Notes: a model not told the origin generated them from the letters alone. A stretch of DNA of 64,000 nucleotides from MAG-120531 sp963934855 (GCA_963934855.1 CAWWAC010000004.1:1-64000); one strand, 5' to 3'. Counted from the first letter of the stretch, positions 51,595-61,103 are shown. Program-made: numbers and translations.

Positions 51595-54282
51595 TTAAAG
51601 GTCATATTTAAGCTTAAAAACTAGGTATCTGGGCTGTACCATATAAGCCGAAGAGCTTATAAATAAATCGCTAAAGCTATCCTGATTTAAGGCGTCTGTA
51701 TTTAAAGCATTGGTCAACTGAACGTTGTATTCCCACTTACTACCCTTCTTTTGATAAGACAAATTTGCGTTTAAAAACGCATACTCGTTGTTTGCTGTTT
51801 TTGCTGCATCACGATAGTGGTAATAATCATAATCTGCAGTGAAAATAAATGACTTTAAAAATTGCATGTCTACTTTGGCAAAGGGCCTGTCTGTGTAAAA
51901 AGTACTTAAGCGCCCTGCATTGTTATAATCATTAACCGTATAAGCATACCCCACCTCTAAGTTAGGAGCTGCTCTAAAATTGGTAGCCAAAGACCCTCTG
52001 TAGGTTTGGGTAAAAGATTTTGACACCCTTGGGCTGTTATTAATGACGTTGTTTAAAATAGATTTAGAAAAGTTAGCCCTGCTACTTACCTTAAGCTTCC
52101 CAAAAGTCCTTTGGTAATTAGCAGAACCGGTAAATGTCTCATCTGGCAAGGCAGCATTTATAGTAGTATTTACTTGGTTTATACCACTAATAACCCCACT
52201 ATTTTTAAACGCGTCTAACCGTTTGTTGTAGGCGAAATTGGCAAATATATTCTGGAAATTAAACATATTAAAACTAAAGAAATTTAAACTAGCACTGTGG
52301 TAAAGCGCACTCTCTAATGACCTGTTCCCCTGATAAATGGCATTATAATTGCTAAATACATAGCCCGCTGCTAAGTTATTAATGTCTGTAAATTCCCTAG
52401 TAATACTGTAATTCATTCTGATGTTTTCTGAACTTCTAAGTTGAAAATTCACAAAAACGTCTGGCACTAAATTAGTCAATTGGTTGGTGACAGTGGTTCC
52501 GAGCTGGGTGTTTTTTGCCTCGTAATAGTGCATGTTAAACCCTGGATTGAAAGTAAATTTACCAGTAATCACTTTGTAATGAAAACCAGCATATAGGTCA
52601 TTAAAACTAAAGGCAACCCTATTTTTGTAGGCAGTGTCATTTAAACTATTGATGCTACCACCGGAAAGTAATTCAAAAATATCAGAATTAAAATCCTGCT
52701 GACTAAGGGTAGTTCCCAAAGTAAAATTTAAGTTGCTTTTGGGGCCAGTTACTAGGTAGTAATCAAGCTTAGCGTCTAGTTTATTAGTAGTTACTTCCTG
52801 TGCCTGGTTAATATTAAAACCTACACCATTACCTACCAATGGAAGTACCCCATTAAAAGGCTCTTGGGTTCTTATCGCGTTATAAAACGGGTCTTCTCGT
52901 TGGAACAGATGTTGTCCTTGAAAAGCAAAAATATGATCATCTGAGAGGGTGTAATACAATCCTGTATTTTGTGTAACCGTAATAGGATCTTGGGTTTTGT
53001 TTTCTGTAATATCCTCTGAAACAATTGCCTGAGAGGACAGTAAGCGCTGTTCATCCTGTGATGAGTTTTTCAAAAGCACATCATAATCCCATTGAAGTTT
53101 TACAGTTGGCTTGTATCTGGCACTAAATTTGGCCAAACCAAGCGTGGCATTCTGATCTGTTTTAGTCACAGACTGCTCGCGCTGATTAGACACTATAAAC
53201 TGCCTATTGGTGCGGGTTTCTAATAAGGTTCCCGTATAAGAATAAATTGCAAATCCACTAATATCCAATGCGGTATTTACGGCATAATTAAAGTTAGCAG
53301 CTCCAAATTTAGTATCTATAGACTTGGCCCTGTCATTTTGTAAAAGTGAAATTCCAAGTGAATTACTGCTGGCATTAAACTGGGTGCCGCCAGCCCTGCT
53401 AAAGTTAGATACCCCCCCTGTGAAATTAAAATAATCTCTAGGTGTAAAGGGCAGTTCGCCAATGTTATTATAGTCGGTGATAATATTGACAGAAAATTTA
53501 GGACTGTAATAAAATACCTTAGGGTGGGCTAAAAAGGTGTCATCTAAACCTTTTCCTGCCGTAATTTCTCCAAACCAAAACCGCTCCTTACCCTCTTTAA
53601 GCTTAATATTAATAGCTACATTGTCTTGGTTGTTGGTAACGCCTCCTAACTGGCTAACTTCAGAGTAGTTTCTGAGCACCTCAACTTTGGAAATGGCATT
53701 TGCAGGAATGTTTTTTGTAGCTAACTTAGTGTCTCCGTCAAAGAAATCTTTACCGTTTATCATAATCTTACCTACTTTCTTACCCTCTGCCTCAATCTCC
53801 CCATCATCATTAATCTCCAAACCGGGAAGTTTTTTAATAACATCTCCCAGTTTTTTCTCAGTTCCACTTACAAAAGAATCTGTATTGTATACAATAGTGT
53901 CTCCTTTTATGGTTACTGGAATTTCGTAAGTGAGCTCTACCTCATCTAGCGCCTGCGTCTGTGCCATTAAATTTACATCTTTAACAAAATCTTGCAAAGT
54001 GGTGGTTACTAAATATTCCTTTGGTGTAAAACCTATATAACTCACCTTAATTCTATAGGGGGTATTGGCATTGACCACTACCTTGTATCTACCGTTAGGA
54101 TCTGTAATTCCAAAACCATCTAAGGCTTTGGTTGTTTCGTTTATAGCCACCACATTTGCCATGTCTAATCCTTGTCCTAAGGAGTCTTTTACAATGCCTG
54201 TAATGGTTACTTTTTGAGCAAATGCTGTGCTTCCTACTCCTAAAATTAATAGGATAAATAAGATAAGTGTGTGGTTTCTCAT
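51595..54282 (-). CDS. TonB-receptor-like outer membrane beta-barrel protein with carboxypeptidase-regulatory domain
   Basis: 895 residues. Signal peptide to ~A-F-A-Q (23), then a carboxypeptidase D regulatory-like domain (~24-110; I-T-G-I-V-K-D-S-L-G). A plug-like region follows (~125-230; L-G-D-V-I-K-K-L-P-G-L-E-I-N and I-M-I-N-G-K-D-F-F) and a long barrel ending in V-F-K-L-K-Y-D-L. This is the Bacteroidota OMP_b-brl type, often listed as TonB-dependent receptor, with unknown ligand. It overlaps the GLPGLI gene by one base, a very common pair. Confidence 0.9.
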   Translation of the reverse strand: MRNHTLILFILLILGVGSTAFAQKVTITGIVKDSLGQGLDMANVVAINETTKALDGFGITDPNGRYKVVVNANTPYRIKVSYIGFTPKEYLVTTTLQDFVKDVNLMAQTQALDEVELTYEIPVTIKGDTIVYNTDSFVSGTEKKLGDVIKKLPGLEINDDGEIEAEGKKVGKIMINGKDFFDGDTKLATKNIPANAISKVEVLRNYSEVSQLGGVTNNQDNVAINIKLKEGKERFWFGEITAGKGLDDTFLAHPKVFYYSPKFSVNIITDYNNIGELPFTPRDYFNFTGGVSNFSRAGGTQFNASSNSLGISLLQNDRAKSIDTKFGAANFNYAVNTALDISGFAIYSYTGTLLETRTNRQFIVSNQREQSVTKTDQNATLGLAKFSARYKPTVKLQWDYDVLLKNSSQDEQRLLSSQAIVSEDITENKTQDPITVTQNTGLYYTLSDDHIFAFQGQHLFQREDPFYNAIRTQEPFNGVLPLVGNGVGFNINQAQEVTTNKLDAKLDYYLVTGPKSNLNFTLGTTLSQQDFNSDIFELLSGGSINSLNDTAYKNRVAFSFNDLYAGFHYKVITGKFTFNPGFNMHYYEAKNTQLGTTVTNQLTNLVPDVFVNFQLRSSENIRMNYSITREFTDINNLAAGYVFSNYNAIYQGNRSLESALYHSASLNFFSFNMFNFQNIFANFAYNKRLDAFKNSGVISGINQVNTTINAALPDETFTGSANYQRTFGKLKVSSRANFSKSILNNVINNSPRVSKSFTQTYRGSLATNFRAAPNLEVGYAYTVNDYNNAGRLSTFYTDRPFAKVDMQFLKSFIFTADYDYYHYRDAAKTANNEYAFLNANLSYQKKGSKWEYNVQLTNALNTDALNQDSFSDLFISSSAYMVQPRYLVFKLKYDL

Positions 54283-55202
54283 TAGTTGTGTATCATCACT
54301 CTATTGCCACCACCAGACCTATTTCCCCTGAAACGTTCAGACATTTCTTCTGCTTTTTTAGCCATGGTCTCTTGGTATTCTGCTTGTGAAATTTTCTTCC
54401 CTTTGGTGGGCGCCAAAATATTAATTTTTTCTTTGGGATTTAAGGTGATTTTAGAACACAATATAACAGTTCTTCCTTCGATCACCTCTAAAATAAGTCC
54501 AGGTAAGCCCCAATATTCTTTGGGTCCTTGACTAATTGGAATATCTAAGGTATACCATGCTGTTACCATAGTTTCACTGGGTTCAGATATTCTTGCAGCT
54601 AAACCAACTTCTTTATTATTGCCTAAGCTATCTTTAAAAACCTTAGCCTTAGGGTCTTTCTCTTTTTCATCAGCCTCTCTCTGGTTTGGTGGCCTAAAGC
54701 GGTTTATCATATTAGACATTATTGTATCTAAAGGTTTAACGGCTGTAGCCTTATAACAAGTGTATTGGCCTATCTGTTTGGTTTCTGCTGTGAGGGTCCA
54801 TGCCAATGGCTGTAAGGTGTCCTCTATTAAGAATGGTTTTCCAAATATATCTGTTTCATTTGCATAGGTTTTGGACTGAATGTCTTTAAAATAAACACCA
54901 CTTGCACCACCCATTCCCATAAACCTCATTCCGCCTCCGGCAGATCCACCTGGTTGCTCAAGTTTTTGTTCTTCTTCATAAGTTGAAGTAGTCCTATTGA
55001 AATTCAAAACAAAAGTCTTCTCTAACATAGACTTCATCCGTTCCTGTATCATTTTCTTTTGGGCCTCTGGCATTTGGCGTCCACCAAAATCCATATCCAT
55101 AGTTGTTTTAGTCATGTAAGTAGCAGATCCTTGGAAATCCTGGGCCTGCAAATTGCTCCAGGCAAGTGTTACTGCTATAAGTATAAGTAATGAAACTTTC
55201 AT
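54282..55202 (-). CDS. GLPGLI-family secreted protein
   Basis: 306 residues with a signal peptide ending near L-Q-A-Q (21). The family motif G-L-P-G-L-I-L-E-V is exact, preceded by A-W-Y-T-L-D-I-P and S-Q-G-P-K-E-Y-W. These proteins are Bacteroidota-specific and almost always precede an outer-membrane barrel gene like the next one; their function is unknown. Internal Lys/Met-rich region (M-K-S-M-L-E and A-E-E-M-S-E-R) may be helical. The last base overlaps the barrel gene. Confidence 0.93.
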   Translation of the reverse strand: MKVSLLILIAVTLAWSNLQAQDFQGSATYMTKTTMDMDFGGRQMPEAQKKMIQERMKSMLEKTFVLNFNRTTSTYEEEQKLEQPGGSAGGGMRFMGMGGASGVYFKDIQSKTYANETDIFGKPFLIEDTLQPLAWTLTAETKQIGQYTCYKATAVKPLDTIMSNMINRFRPPNQREADEKEKDPKAKVFKDSLGNNKEVGLAARISEPSETMVTAWYTLDIPISQGPKEYWGLPGLILEVIEGRTVILCSKITLNPKEKINILAPTKGKKISQAEYQETMAKKAEEMSERFRGNRSGGGNRVMIHN

Positions 55203-55373
55203 ATGTAAATAGTTTTTAAGCTTAGACTAAGCTAATTAGAATAAGTTTAGTTTGTCATAAAAAAATAGCGGAAAATTAATTTAAGATTAGATTTTACAAA
55301 AGAGCAGAATTTAGGTATCTTGTTGCGCCTTATTAAAAGGAATTTCAACAGACCTAAATAAATACAACCACCT

Positions 55374-55988
55374 ATGCACGTAGCCATTGCAGGAAATATT
55401 GGGGCAGGTAAGACCACGCTTACCAAACTATTGTCTAAGCACTATAAGTGGGACGCCCACTATGAAGAAGTAGAAGACAACCCGTATCTAGATGACTTTT
55501 ACAACCAAATGGAGCGCTGGAGTTTTAACCTTCAGATCTTTTTCCTCAACAGCAGATACAGACAAATTCTAGAGATCAGAAAAACGGGTAGCAACATCAT
55601 ACAAGACAGAACCATATATGAAGACGCCTTTATATTTGCGCCTAACTTGCATGCCATGGGGCTCATGACCAATAGAGACTTTAATAACTATAAACAATTG
55701 TTTGAGCTCATGGAAACTCTTATTGAACCACCAGAATTGGTTATTTATCTCAGAAGCTCAGTACCCAACCTAGTGAGCCAAATTCAAAAAAGAGGTCGTG
55801 AATATGAAAATAGCATTTCTATAGACTACCTAAGCAGACTTAATGAACGCTATGAAGCCTGGGCACACGGCTATACTAAAAGCAAACTACTAGTCATAGA
55901 TGTAGACCCCCTAGACTTTGTTTCCAACCCAGAAGACCTAGGCCAGATTATAGAAAAAATAGATGCAGAAATAAACGGCTTGTTTTAA
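55374..55988 (+). CDS. Deoxynucleoside kinase
   Basis: 204 residues. P-loop G-N-I-G-A-G-K-T-T at 7-15, the conserved E-E-V-E-D-N-P-Y, and D-R-T-I-Y-E-D-A with the D-R-S-like catalytic block; a LID region Q-I-Q-K-R-G-R-E-Y-E follows. It phosphorylates deoxynucleosides (deoxyadenosine/deoxyguanosine-type in related bacteria) with ATP for salvage. It is a single gene, divergent from the GLPGLI gene with 171 bp between, where I see no clear regulatory element. Confidence 0.93.
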   Translation: MHVAIAGNIGAGKTTLTKLLSKHYKWDAHYEEVEDNPYLDDFYNQMERWSFNLQIFFLNSRYRQILEIRKTGSNIIQDRTIYEDAFIFAPNLHAMGLMTNRDFNNYKQLFELMETLIEPPELVIYLRSSVPNLVSQIQKRGREYENSISIDYLSRLNERYEAWAHGYTKSKLLVIDVDPLDFVSNPEDLGQIIEKIDAEINGLF

Positions 55989-56004
55989 GCCAATCCTCAA
56001 CAGA

Positions 56005-56457
56005 TTAACACAACGCCAGCACCTCAAATTTTTGATCTCTAAACACTATAAGGTCTCCCTGCTTTTTACCTAGGAGTATTTGACCTACGGGGCTTTGGGG
56101 GGAAATGCAATAAACAGTGGTGGTTTCTTGAATAAAAACATCGGCTGGGACCGCCAAATAATAAGTGGCCAAAGAAGTTTGTACCAAGGAGCCTGGACCT
56201 ATAATAAGGGTAGAAACTTTGTTTTTAAGGGCCGTGAGCGCTAGGTATGCACTGTCATTTAATTGACGCTGCTGGGCAAGTTTTTCTCTTTCCAACTGGA
56301 TCATAGCGCGGCCAGTCTCATGCTTATCTCCTGCAGAGCTTTTGCCCTCACTGTCTAAGGAGGCCAAAAGGGATTGATCTTGAGCTGCGTAAGCAGCCGC
56401 TTTTTCATGCAAAATGGCGCTACAATGCAGGTAAACAGCTATTTTAAGTGCTTCCAT
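56005..56457 (-). CDS. GreA/GreB C-terminal-domain-like protein
   Basis: About 150 residues from the chosen ATG. The N-terminal half includes a helical segment with S-S-A-G-D-K-H-E-T-G-R-A-M-I-Q-L-E-R-E, matching the S-x-x-G-D tip region of transcript-cleavage factors. The C-terminal half (I-G-P-G-S-L-V and I-S-P-Q-S-P-V-G-Q-I-L-L-G-K-K-Q-G-D) is the FKBP-like GreA/B C-domain. It lacks a full coiled coil and may modulate RNA polymerase. The frame extends 12 codons upstream into the hppA terminator, so the ATG at 56457 is preferred. Confidence 0.75.
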   Translation of the reverse strand: MEALKIAVYLHCSAILHEKAAAYAAQDQSLLASLDSEGKSSAGDKHETGRAMIQLEREKLAQQRQLNDSAYLALTALKNKVSTLIIGPGSLVQTSLATYYLAVPADVFIQETTTVYCISPQSPVGQILLGKKQGDLIVFRDQKFEVLALC

Positions 56458-56484
56458 TAATAAATAAGGTAAAGGTTTTAACAA

Positions 56485-56512
56485 AAAGCCCATAGACAGT
56501 GCTATGGGCTTT
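56485..56512 (-). terminator. Terminator after hppA
   Basis: AAAGCCCATAG (56485-56495) and CTATGGGCTTT (56502-56512) are exact inverse complements with a 6-nt loop; five T residues follow on the minus strand. It separates hppA from the Gre-like gene. Confidence 0.85.
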
Positions 56513-56545
56513 AAAGTAGGGCCAGGCCCTTATTGTTTAGGTAGT

Positions 56546-58951
56546 TTATTTCCTAACATCCATTTTTTGAATGTCAATAGTAATTGCAGCGCCTTCTTGG
56601 CTATCAATATCTGCTTGGAAAACCGCCAACTCTTCTTGTACGCTGGCTTCTGTTCCTTCAAATACACGTTCTACCGTTTTGGTTTCTCCATTTTCTGTAA
56701 TTTGGTATACCACAGTGGCAGACATTTGTTCTGTATTACTAGAAGTGGCATTTATAGAAACACTCACTTCTTTTTGCTCCATATGAGGGGCCTTACTGCT
56801 GTGTCCCTCTCCTAAGATAGGGGCAATTACAAGACCAACCAGACAGGTGAGTTTAATTAAAATATTCATAGATGGACCGGAGGTGTCTTTAAATGGATCT
56901 CCTACAGTGTCTCCAGTCACTGCAGCTTTGTGCGCCTCTGAACCTTTATAGGTCATTTCTCCATTAATCAAAACACCTGCCTCAAAAGATTTTTTAGCGT
57001 TATCCCATGCACCACCTGCATTATTTTGGAAAATAGCCCACATCACACCACTTACACAAACACCAGCCATATAACCTCCTAATGGTTCTGCACCAAAAAG
57101 AAGCCCAATAATAATGGGGGTTATAATAGTGATCAGGCCCGGTAAAATCATCTCTCTAAGGGCTGCTCTGGTAGAAATATCTACACATTTAGCGTACTCT
57201 GGCTTGCCCGTTCCTTCCATAATTCCGGGGATTTCACGGAACTGTCTTCGTACCTCTTGTACCATTTCCATAGCAGCTTTTCCAACAGATTCCATGGCCA
57301 ATGCTGAAAATAAAACAGGGATCATTCCTCCCACAAATAACATGGCTAATACATCTGCTTTAAAGATATTAATTCCATCAATACCTGTAAAAGTTACATA
57401 GGCTGCAAAAAGTGCCAGGGCCGTTAAAGCCGCCGATGCTATCGCAAATCCTTTCCCAACTGCTGCCGTGGTATTCCCCACTGAGTCTAAAATATCTGTG
57501 CGTTCTCTTACCTCTGGGGCCAATTCACTCATTTCTGCCACTCCTCCCGCATTGTCTGCTATAGGTCCAAAACCATCTATAGCTAATTGCATGGCTGTAG
57601 TGGCCATCATGGCCGATGCCGCTAGGGCTACTCCGTAAAAACCTGCAAATTCATAAGAACCATATATGGCCGCTGCAAATAAAATAACAGAGGCAAAGGT
57701 AGATTTCATTCCCACAGCAAGACCTGCAATAATATTGGTTCCTGCTCCTGTAGAGCTATTTCTCACAATATCCATTACGGGTTTTTTACCCATAGAAGTA
57801 TAGTAAGCAGTTACAAAAGAGATGAGTGCACCTACTGCTAAACCAATACAGGCAGCGTAAAATACATTAATAGATGGAATCTCTTTTAAACCTTCTCCAA
57901 AGAAGTTCATTTGCATAGTAGCTGGAAGCATCCAATCTATTAGAAACCAAGAAGCAACTAAAGTAAGGGCAATAGCTACCCAGTTTCCTGTGTCTAAAGC
58001 TTTTTGAACCTGAGATTCTCTAACGTCATTAGAAGAAATTTTCACAAAGAATGTCCCTATAATAGAGGCTAAAATTCCTACTCCTGCTATCACTATAGGC
58101 AATAAGATAGGACCCATATTATTAAATACGTCTGTAAAAGTACCGCCTGCAGACATGTCTTTTATTAGGTAATTCCCCAATACCATAGCAGCCAATACAG
58201 TAGCCACATAAGAGCCAAATAAATCTGCACCCATTCCAGCAACATCTCCTACATTATCTCCCACATTATCTGCTATAGTAGCAGGATTTCTAGGATCGTC
58301 TTCTGGAATTCCAGCTTCTACCTTTCCTACTAAATCTGCACCAACATCTGCTGCTTTGGTATAAATACCACCACCCACACGGGCAAACAAAGCTATAGAT
58401 TCTGCTCCTAAAGAAAAACCAGCTAGGGTTTCTAATACTATAGTCATGTTTTCATAGAAAGTACCTGCTGCTCCCATGAATTGTCCTAAAAATAATAAAA
58501 ATAAAAAGCTAAGTCCTAAAACAGCCAAACTAGCTACACCCAATCCCATTACGGTACCACCGCTAAAAGAAACTTTTAAGGCTTTTGGCAAACTGGTTTT
58601 AGCAGCTTCTGCAGTTCTGACATTGGCATCTGTGGCAATTCTCATTCCTATGTTTCCTGCTAAAGCAGATAGAATGGCTCCAAAAATAAAGGCTGGAACA
58701 ATCATCCAACTGGTAGAGGCTATCATTTGTGAAATGCCAAAAAGTGCTATAGAGGCTATGACTACAAAAATAGCTAAAAGTCTATATTCTGCACCTAAAA
58801 AAGCCAAGGCTCCTTCTTTTATAGCTTTAGATATTTCTTGCATTTTATCGTCACCAGCGGGCTGTTTTATAACCCACGCCCTTTTTACAAACATGAATAA
58901 CAATCCTAAAACAGCTAAGGCAATAGGAAGAAAAATAATATTAGATTCCAT
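56546..58951 (-). CDS. hppA: Membrane-bound ion-pumping pyrophosphatase (HppA), K+-dependent type
   Basis: 801 residues with about 16 transmembrane segments. Pyrophosphate-site motifs: D-V-G-A-D-L-V-G-K-V-E, the D-D-P-R-N-P-A-T-I-A-D-N-V-G-D-N-V-G-D block, and later D-x-x-x-D near the end. The signature G-N-T-T-A-A-V-G-K-G has Ala where K+-independent pumps have Lys, so K+-dependent (Na+- or H+-pumping) is predicted. A soluble tail of ~87 residues follows the last membrane segment (from ~715) and is not part of the core fold. It converts pyrophosphate energy into an ion gradient. Confidence 0.95.
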   Translation of the reverse strand: MESNIIFLPIALAVLGLLFMFVKRAWVIKQPAGDDKMQEISKAIKEGALAFLGAEYRLLAIFVVIASIALFGISQMIASTSWMIVPAFIFGAILSALAGNIGMRIATDANVRTAEAAKTSLPKALKVSFSGGTVMGLGVASLAVLGLSFLFLLFLGQFMGAAGTFYENMTIVLETLAGFSLGAESIALFARVGGGIYTKAADVGADLVGKVEAGIPEDDPRNPATIADNVGDNVGDVAGMGADLFGSYVATVLAAMVLGNYLIKDMSAGGTFTDVFNNMGPILLPIVIAGVGILASIIGTFFVKISSNDVRESQVQKALDTGNWVAIALTLVASWFLIDWMLPATMQMNFFGEGLKEIPSINVFYAACIGLAVGALISFVTAYYTSMGKKPVMDIVRNSSTGAGTNIIAGLAVGMKSTFASVILFAAAIYGSYEFAGFYGVALAASAMMATTAMQLAIDGFGPIADNAGGVAEMSELAPEVRERTDILDSVGNTTAAVGKGFAIASAALTALALFAAYVTFTGIDGINIFKADVLAMLFVGGMIPVLFSALAMESVGKAAMEMVQEVRRQFREIPGIMEGTGKPEYAKCVDISTRAALREMILPGLITIITPIIIGLLFGAEPLGGYMAGVCVSGVMWAIFQNNAGGAWDNAKKSFEAGVLINGEMTYKGSEAHKAAVTGDTVGDPFKDTSGPSMNILIKLTCLVGLVIAPILGEGHSSKAPHMEQKEVSVSINATSSNTEQMSATVVYQITENGETKTVERVFEGTEASVQEELAVFQADIDSQEGAAITIDIQKMDVRK

Positions 58952-59017
58952 AAAAATAAATTAGTTTAAATTTTGAATTTGTTAACGGCCCCTAATGTAG
59001 CAAAATAAGTCTTAAAA

Positions 59018-59046
59018 AAAAAGGCGATACCAGGGGGTGCCTTTTT
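59018..59046 (-). terminator. Terminator between ppa and hppA
   Basis: AAAAAGGC (59018-59025) and GCCTTTTT (59039-59046) form an 8-bp stem; a long T run follows on the minus strand. It lies 19 bp after the ppa stop. Confidence 0.75.
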
Positions 59047-59065
59047 ATAAATTTAATGATTCCGA

Positions 59066-59593
59066 CTACTTAATAGTCACATCTGACAATGGAGTATCAG
59101 ATGCATTAAAACGGTTTAGACACTTGGCTACAATTTCTTTGGCCTCATGTACGTCACCCCAACCACCAACATCTACTTTTTTCTTTTCTAAGTCTTTATA
59201 GACTTTAAAGAAATGCTCAATCTCTTTTATAAAATGGGGATTTAGATCAGATAAATCGTTGGCTTTATTCCAGTTAGGATCAGAAACAGGTACACAAATA
59301 ATCTTCTCATCTGGTCCCTTCTCATCTGCCATATGGAATACTCCAATAGGCTTTACTTCCATCACACAACCAGGAAAAGTAGGCTCTGTAACCAATACTA
59401 AAACATCTAATGGATCTCCGTCTAAGGCCAATGTTTCTGGAACAAAACCATAGTCTGCAGGGTACATCATAGAAGAGAAAATCATGCGATCATACCTGAC
59501 TTTCTTTAATTTAAAATCGTACTCATATTTATTTCTACTTCCTTTTGGAATCTCTATTAATACATCAAAAGAAGTAATATCTTTCTCACTCAT
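59066..59593 (-). CDS. ppa: Soluble inorganic pyrophosphatase
   Basis: About 175 residues from the chosen ATG. Family I PPase: E-I-P-K-G-S-R-N-K-Y-E near the start, Y-P-A-D-Y-G-F, and the D-G-D-P-L-D-V-L-V signature carrying metal ligands. It hydrolyses pyrophosphate in the cytoplasm. The frame extends 32 codons upstream to 59689, but that part overlaps the end of a decayed DUF5686 gene and is not typical of the family. It sits between that remnant and hppA, so soluble and membrane PPases are adjacent. Confidence 0.94.
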   Translation of the reverse strand: MSEKDITSFDVLIEIPKGSRNKYEYDFKLKKVRYDRMIFSSMMYPADYGFVPETLALDGDPLDVLVLVTEPTFPGCVMEVKPIGVFHMADEKGPDEKIICVPVSDPNWNKANDLSDLNPHFIKEIEHFFKVYKDLEKKKVDVGGWGDVHEAKEIVAKCLNRFNASDTPLSDVTIK

Positions 59594-59672
59594 ATTCAAT
59601 TTTTCTGTTAATTTTTCAGTGGGCAAAAATAAGACCAATTCACGGTTTATGCTAAGGTCTTTGTTGTTTTTT

Positions 59673-60111
59673 TTAAAATCCAAAACCAAAGCTTCCAGTA
59701 ATACTAAAGGGTCTGGCTCCTGGATGGTCTAGGTAGTTTCCTCTAAAGTTGGCATCTAATCTAAAAATCTTAAAAATATTACCAATTCCCAAACTGTACT
59801 CCCAATAGGCATTCTTATTTGGGGCATTTAGCTCCAAACCGTTGGGGGCATTAAGAGTTCTATTTTCTGGTGACAATTCTCCCCAGACAGCCCTAATGCC
59901 TACTATTTCTCTTAAGTTTAAAGCCCTTAAAAACCTTGCTTTTCATAAGTGCAGAATCTATGGTATTTAGGTCAAACTCAATTTTCTCATACTTATCATA
60001 GGCGTACTGCCTGTATTGCCTTAAGCCATTAGAGCGCTTTTTTGCCCAGATTTTCCTAAGGATATCTATGGCTGGATTGTCTTTTTTAGACTGTTTACCA
60101 GTAAGGAGGGC
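59673..60111 (-). pseudogene. Remnant of a DUF5686 / carboxypeptidase-regulatory outer membrane protein
   Basis: Two frames on the minus strand carry opposite ends of one family. Frame A (60111-59893) reads D-N-P-A-I-D-I-L-R-K-I-W-A-K-K and Y-D-K-Y-E-K-I-E-F-D-L-N-T-I-D-S-A, an early conserved block of DUF5686 proteins. Frame B (59942-59673) reads A-L-N-L-R-E-I-V-G-I-R-A-V-W-G-E-L-S, then the last barrel strand ending F-G-F-G-F. DUF5686 proteins are ~800 residues as I recall them, so most of the middle is deleted and the ends fused out of frame. The N-terminus and signal peptide are also absent, and a stop (TAA) lies directly before frame A. Confidence 0.8.
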
Positions 60112-60122
60112 TTAATCATTGA

Positions 60123-61103
60123 TTATTTTATATACATGACTCTGTGTACGGCGTCAATAACATCTTGTGCGGTTGGTAACCATTCTTCAAGTAATACTGG
60201 TGAATAGGGAGCTGGTGTGTCTGCTGTATTTATTTTTTGAACAGGCGCGTCTAAATAGTCAAAGGCGTTGTTTTGAACCTGAAAGGCAATTTCAGAAGCG
60301 ATACTTCCAAATGGCCAAGATTCTTCAAGAATAACCAAACGGTTGGTTTTTTTTACTGAGCTAATAATAGTGTCCATATCTAAAGGACGTATGGTTCTTA
60401 GATCTATCACTTCTAGTTCAATGCCTTGAGCAGATAAAGTATCGGCTGCTTTAGAAGCCTCCTTTAAAATTTTACCAAAAGAAACCACAGTGACATCTGA
60501 ACCGTTTCTAATTACATTAGCAACACCTAATGGAATAGTGTATTCTCCTTCTGGAACCTCCCCTTTGTCTCCATACATTTGCTCAGACTCCATAAAAATC
60601 ACTGGATCTGGATCCTGGATAGCTGCTTTTAAAAGTCCTTTTGCGTCTTTTGGATTGGATGGAATAACTACTTTAAGACCAGGTGTGTTGGCAAACCAGT
60701 TTTCAAAAGCCTGTGAGTGTGTAGCGCCCAGCTGGCCTGCAGAACCCGTAGGGCCTCTAAATACAATGGGACAGTTAAACTGTCCCCCTGACATCTGTCT
60801 AATTTTAGCGGCATTATTAATAATCTGATCTATCCCAACTAAGGCAAAGTTAAAGGTCATAAATTCAATGATTGGCTTGTTGCCGTTCATAGCAGAACCC
60901 ACGCCAATTCCTGCAAAACCAAGTTCAGAAATAGGAGTGTCAATCACACGTTCAGGACCAAATTCATCTAACATTCCTTTAGACGCTTTGTAAGCCCCGT
61001 TATATTCAGCCACTTCTTCTCCCATTAAATAGATAGAAGGATCTTTTCTCATTTCTTCAGACATAGCTTCTGCTATGGCTTCTCTAAATTGTAATGTTTT
61101 CAT
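60123..61103 (-). CDS. pdhB: 2-oxoacid (pyruvate) dehydrogenase E1 component, beta subunit
   Basis: 326 residues. Transketolase-like pyrimidine-binding domain with G-E-E-V-A-E-Y-N-G-A-Y-K, the conserved Glu being that of TPP activation. Then F-R-G-P-T-G-S-A-G-Q-L-G-A-T-H-S-Q and a C-terminal transketolase domain (V-I-D-L-R-T-I-R-P-L-D and E-E-S-W-P-F-G). It acts with an E1 alpha subunit and E2/E3 in oxidative decarboxylation of pyruvate. No alpha subunit or E2 gene is adjacent in the window. Divergent from etfB across a 154-bp gap holding a 28-bp palindrome. Confidence 0.93.
   Translation of the reverse strand: MKTLQFREAIAEAMSEEMRKDPSIYLMGEEVAEYNGAYKASKGMLDEFGPERVIDTPISELGFAGIGVGSAMNGNKPIIEFMTFNFALVGIDQIINNAAKIRQMSGGQFNCPIVFRGPTGSAGQLGATHSQAFENWFANTPGLKVVIPSNPKDAKGLLKAAIQDPDPVIFMESEQMYGDKGEVPEGEYTIPLGVANVIRNGSDVTVVSFGKILKEASKAADTLSAQGIELEVIDLRTIRPLDMDTIISSVKKTNRLVILEESWPFGSIASEIAFQVQNNAFDYLDAPVQKINTADTPAPYSPVLLEEWLPTAQDVIDAVHRVMYIK

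Noticed and set aside
56458..56493. Longer start of the Gre-like gene
   Set aside because: These codons overlap the hppA terminator hairpin, so translation from there is unlikely.
59594..59689. N-terminal extension of inorganic pyrophosphatase
   Set aside because: It overlaps the end of the DUF5686 remnant and is not part of the family; the ATG at 59593 gives the standard length.
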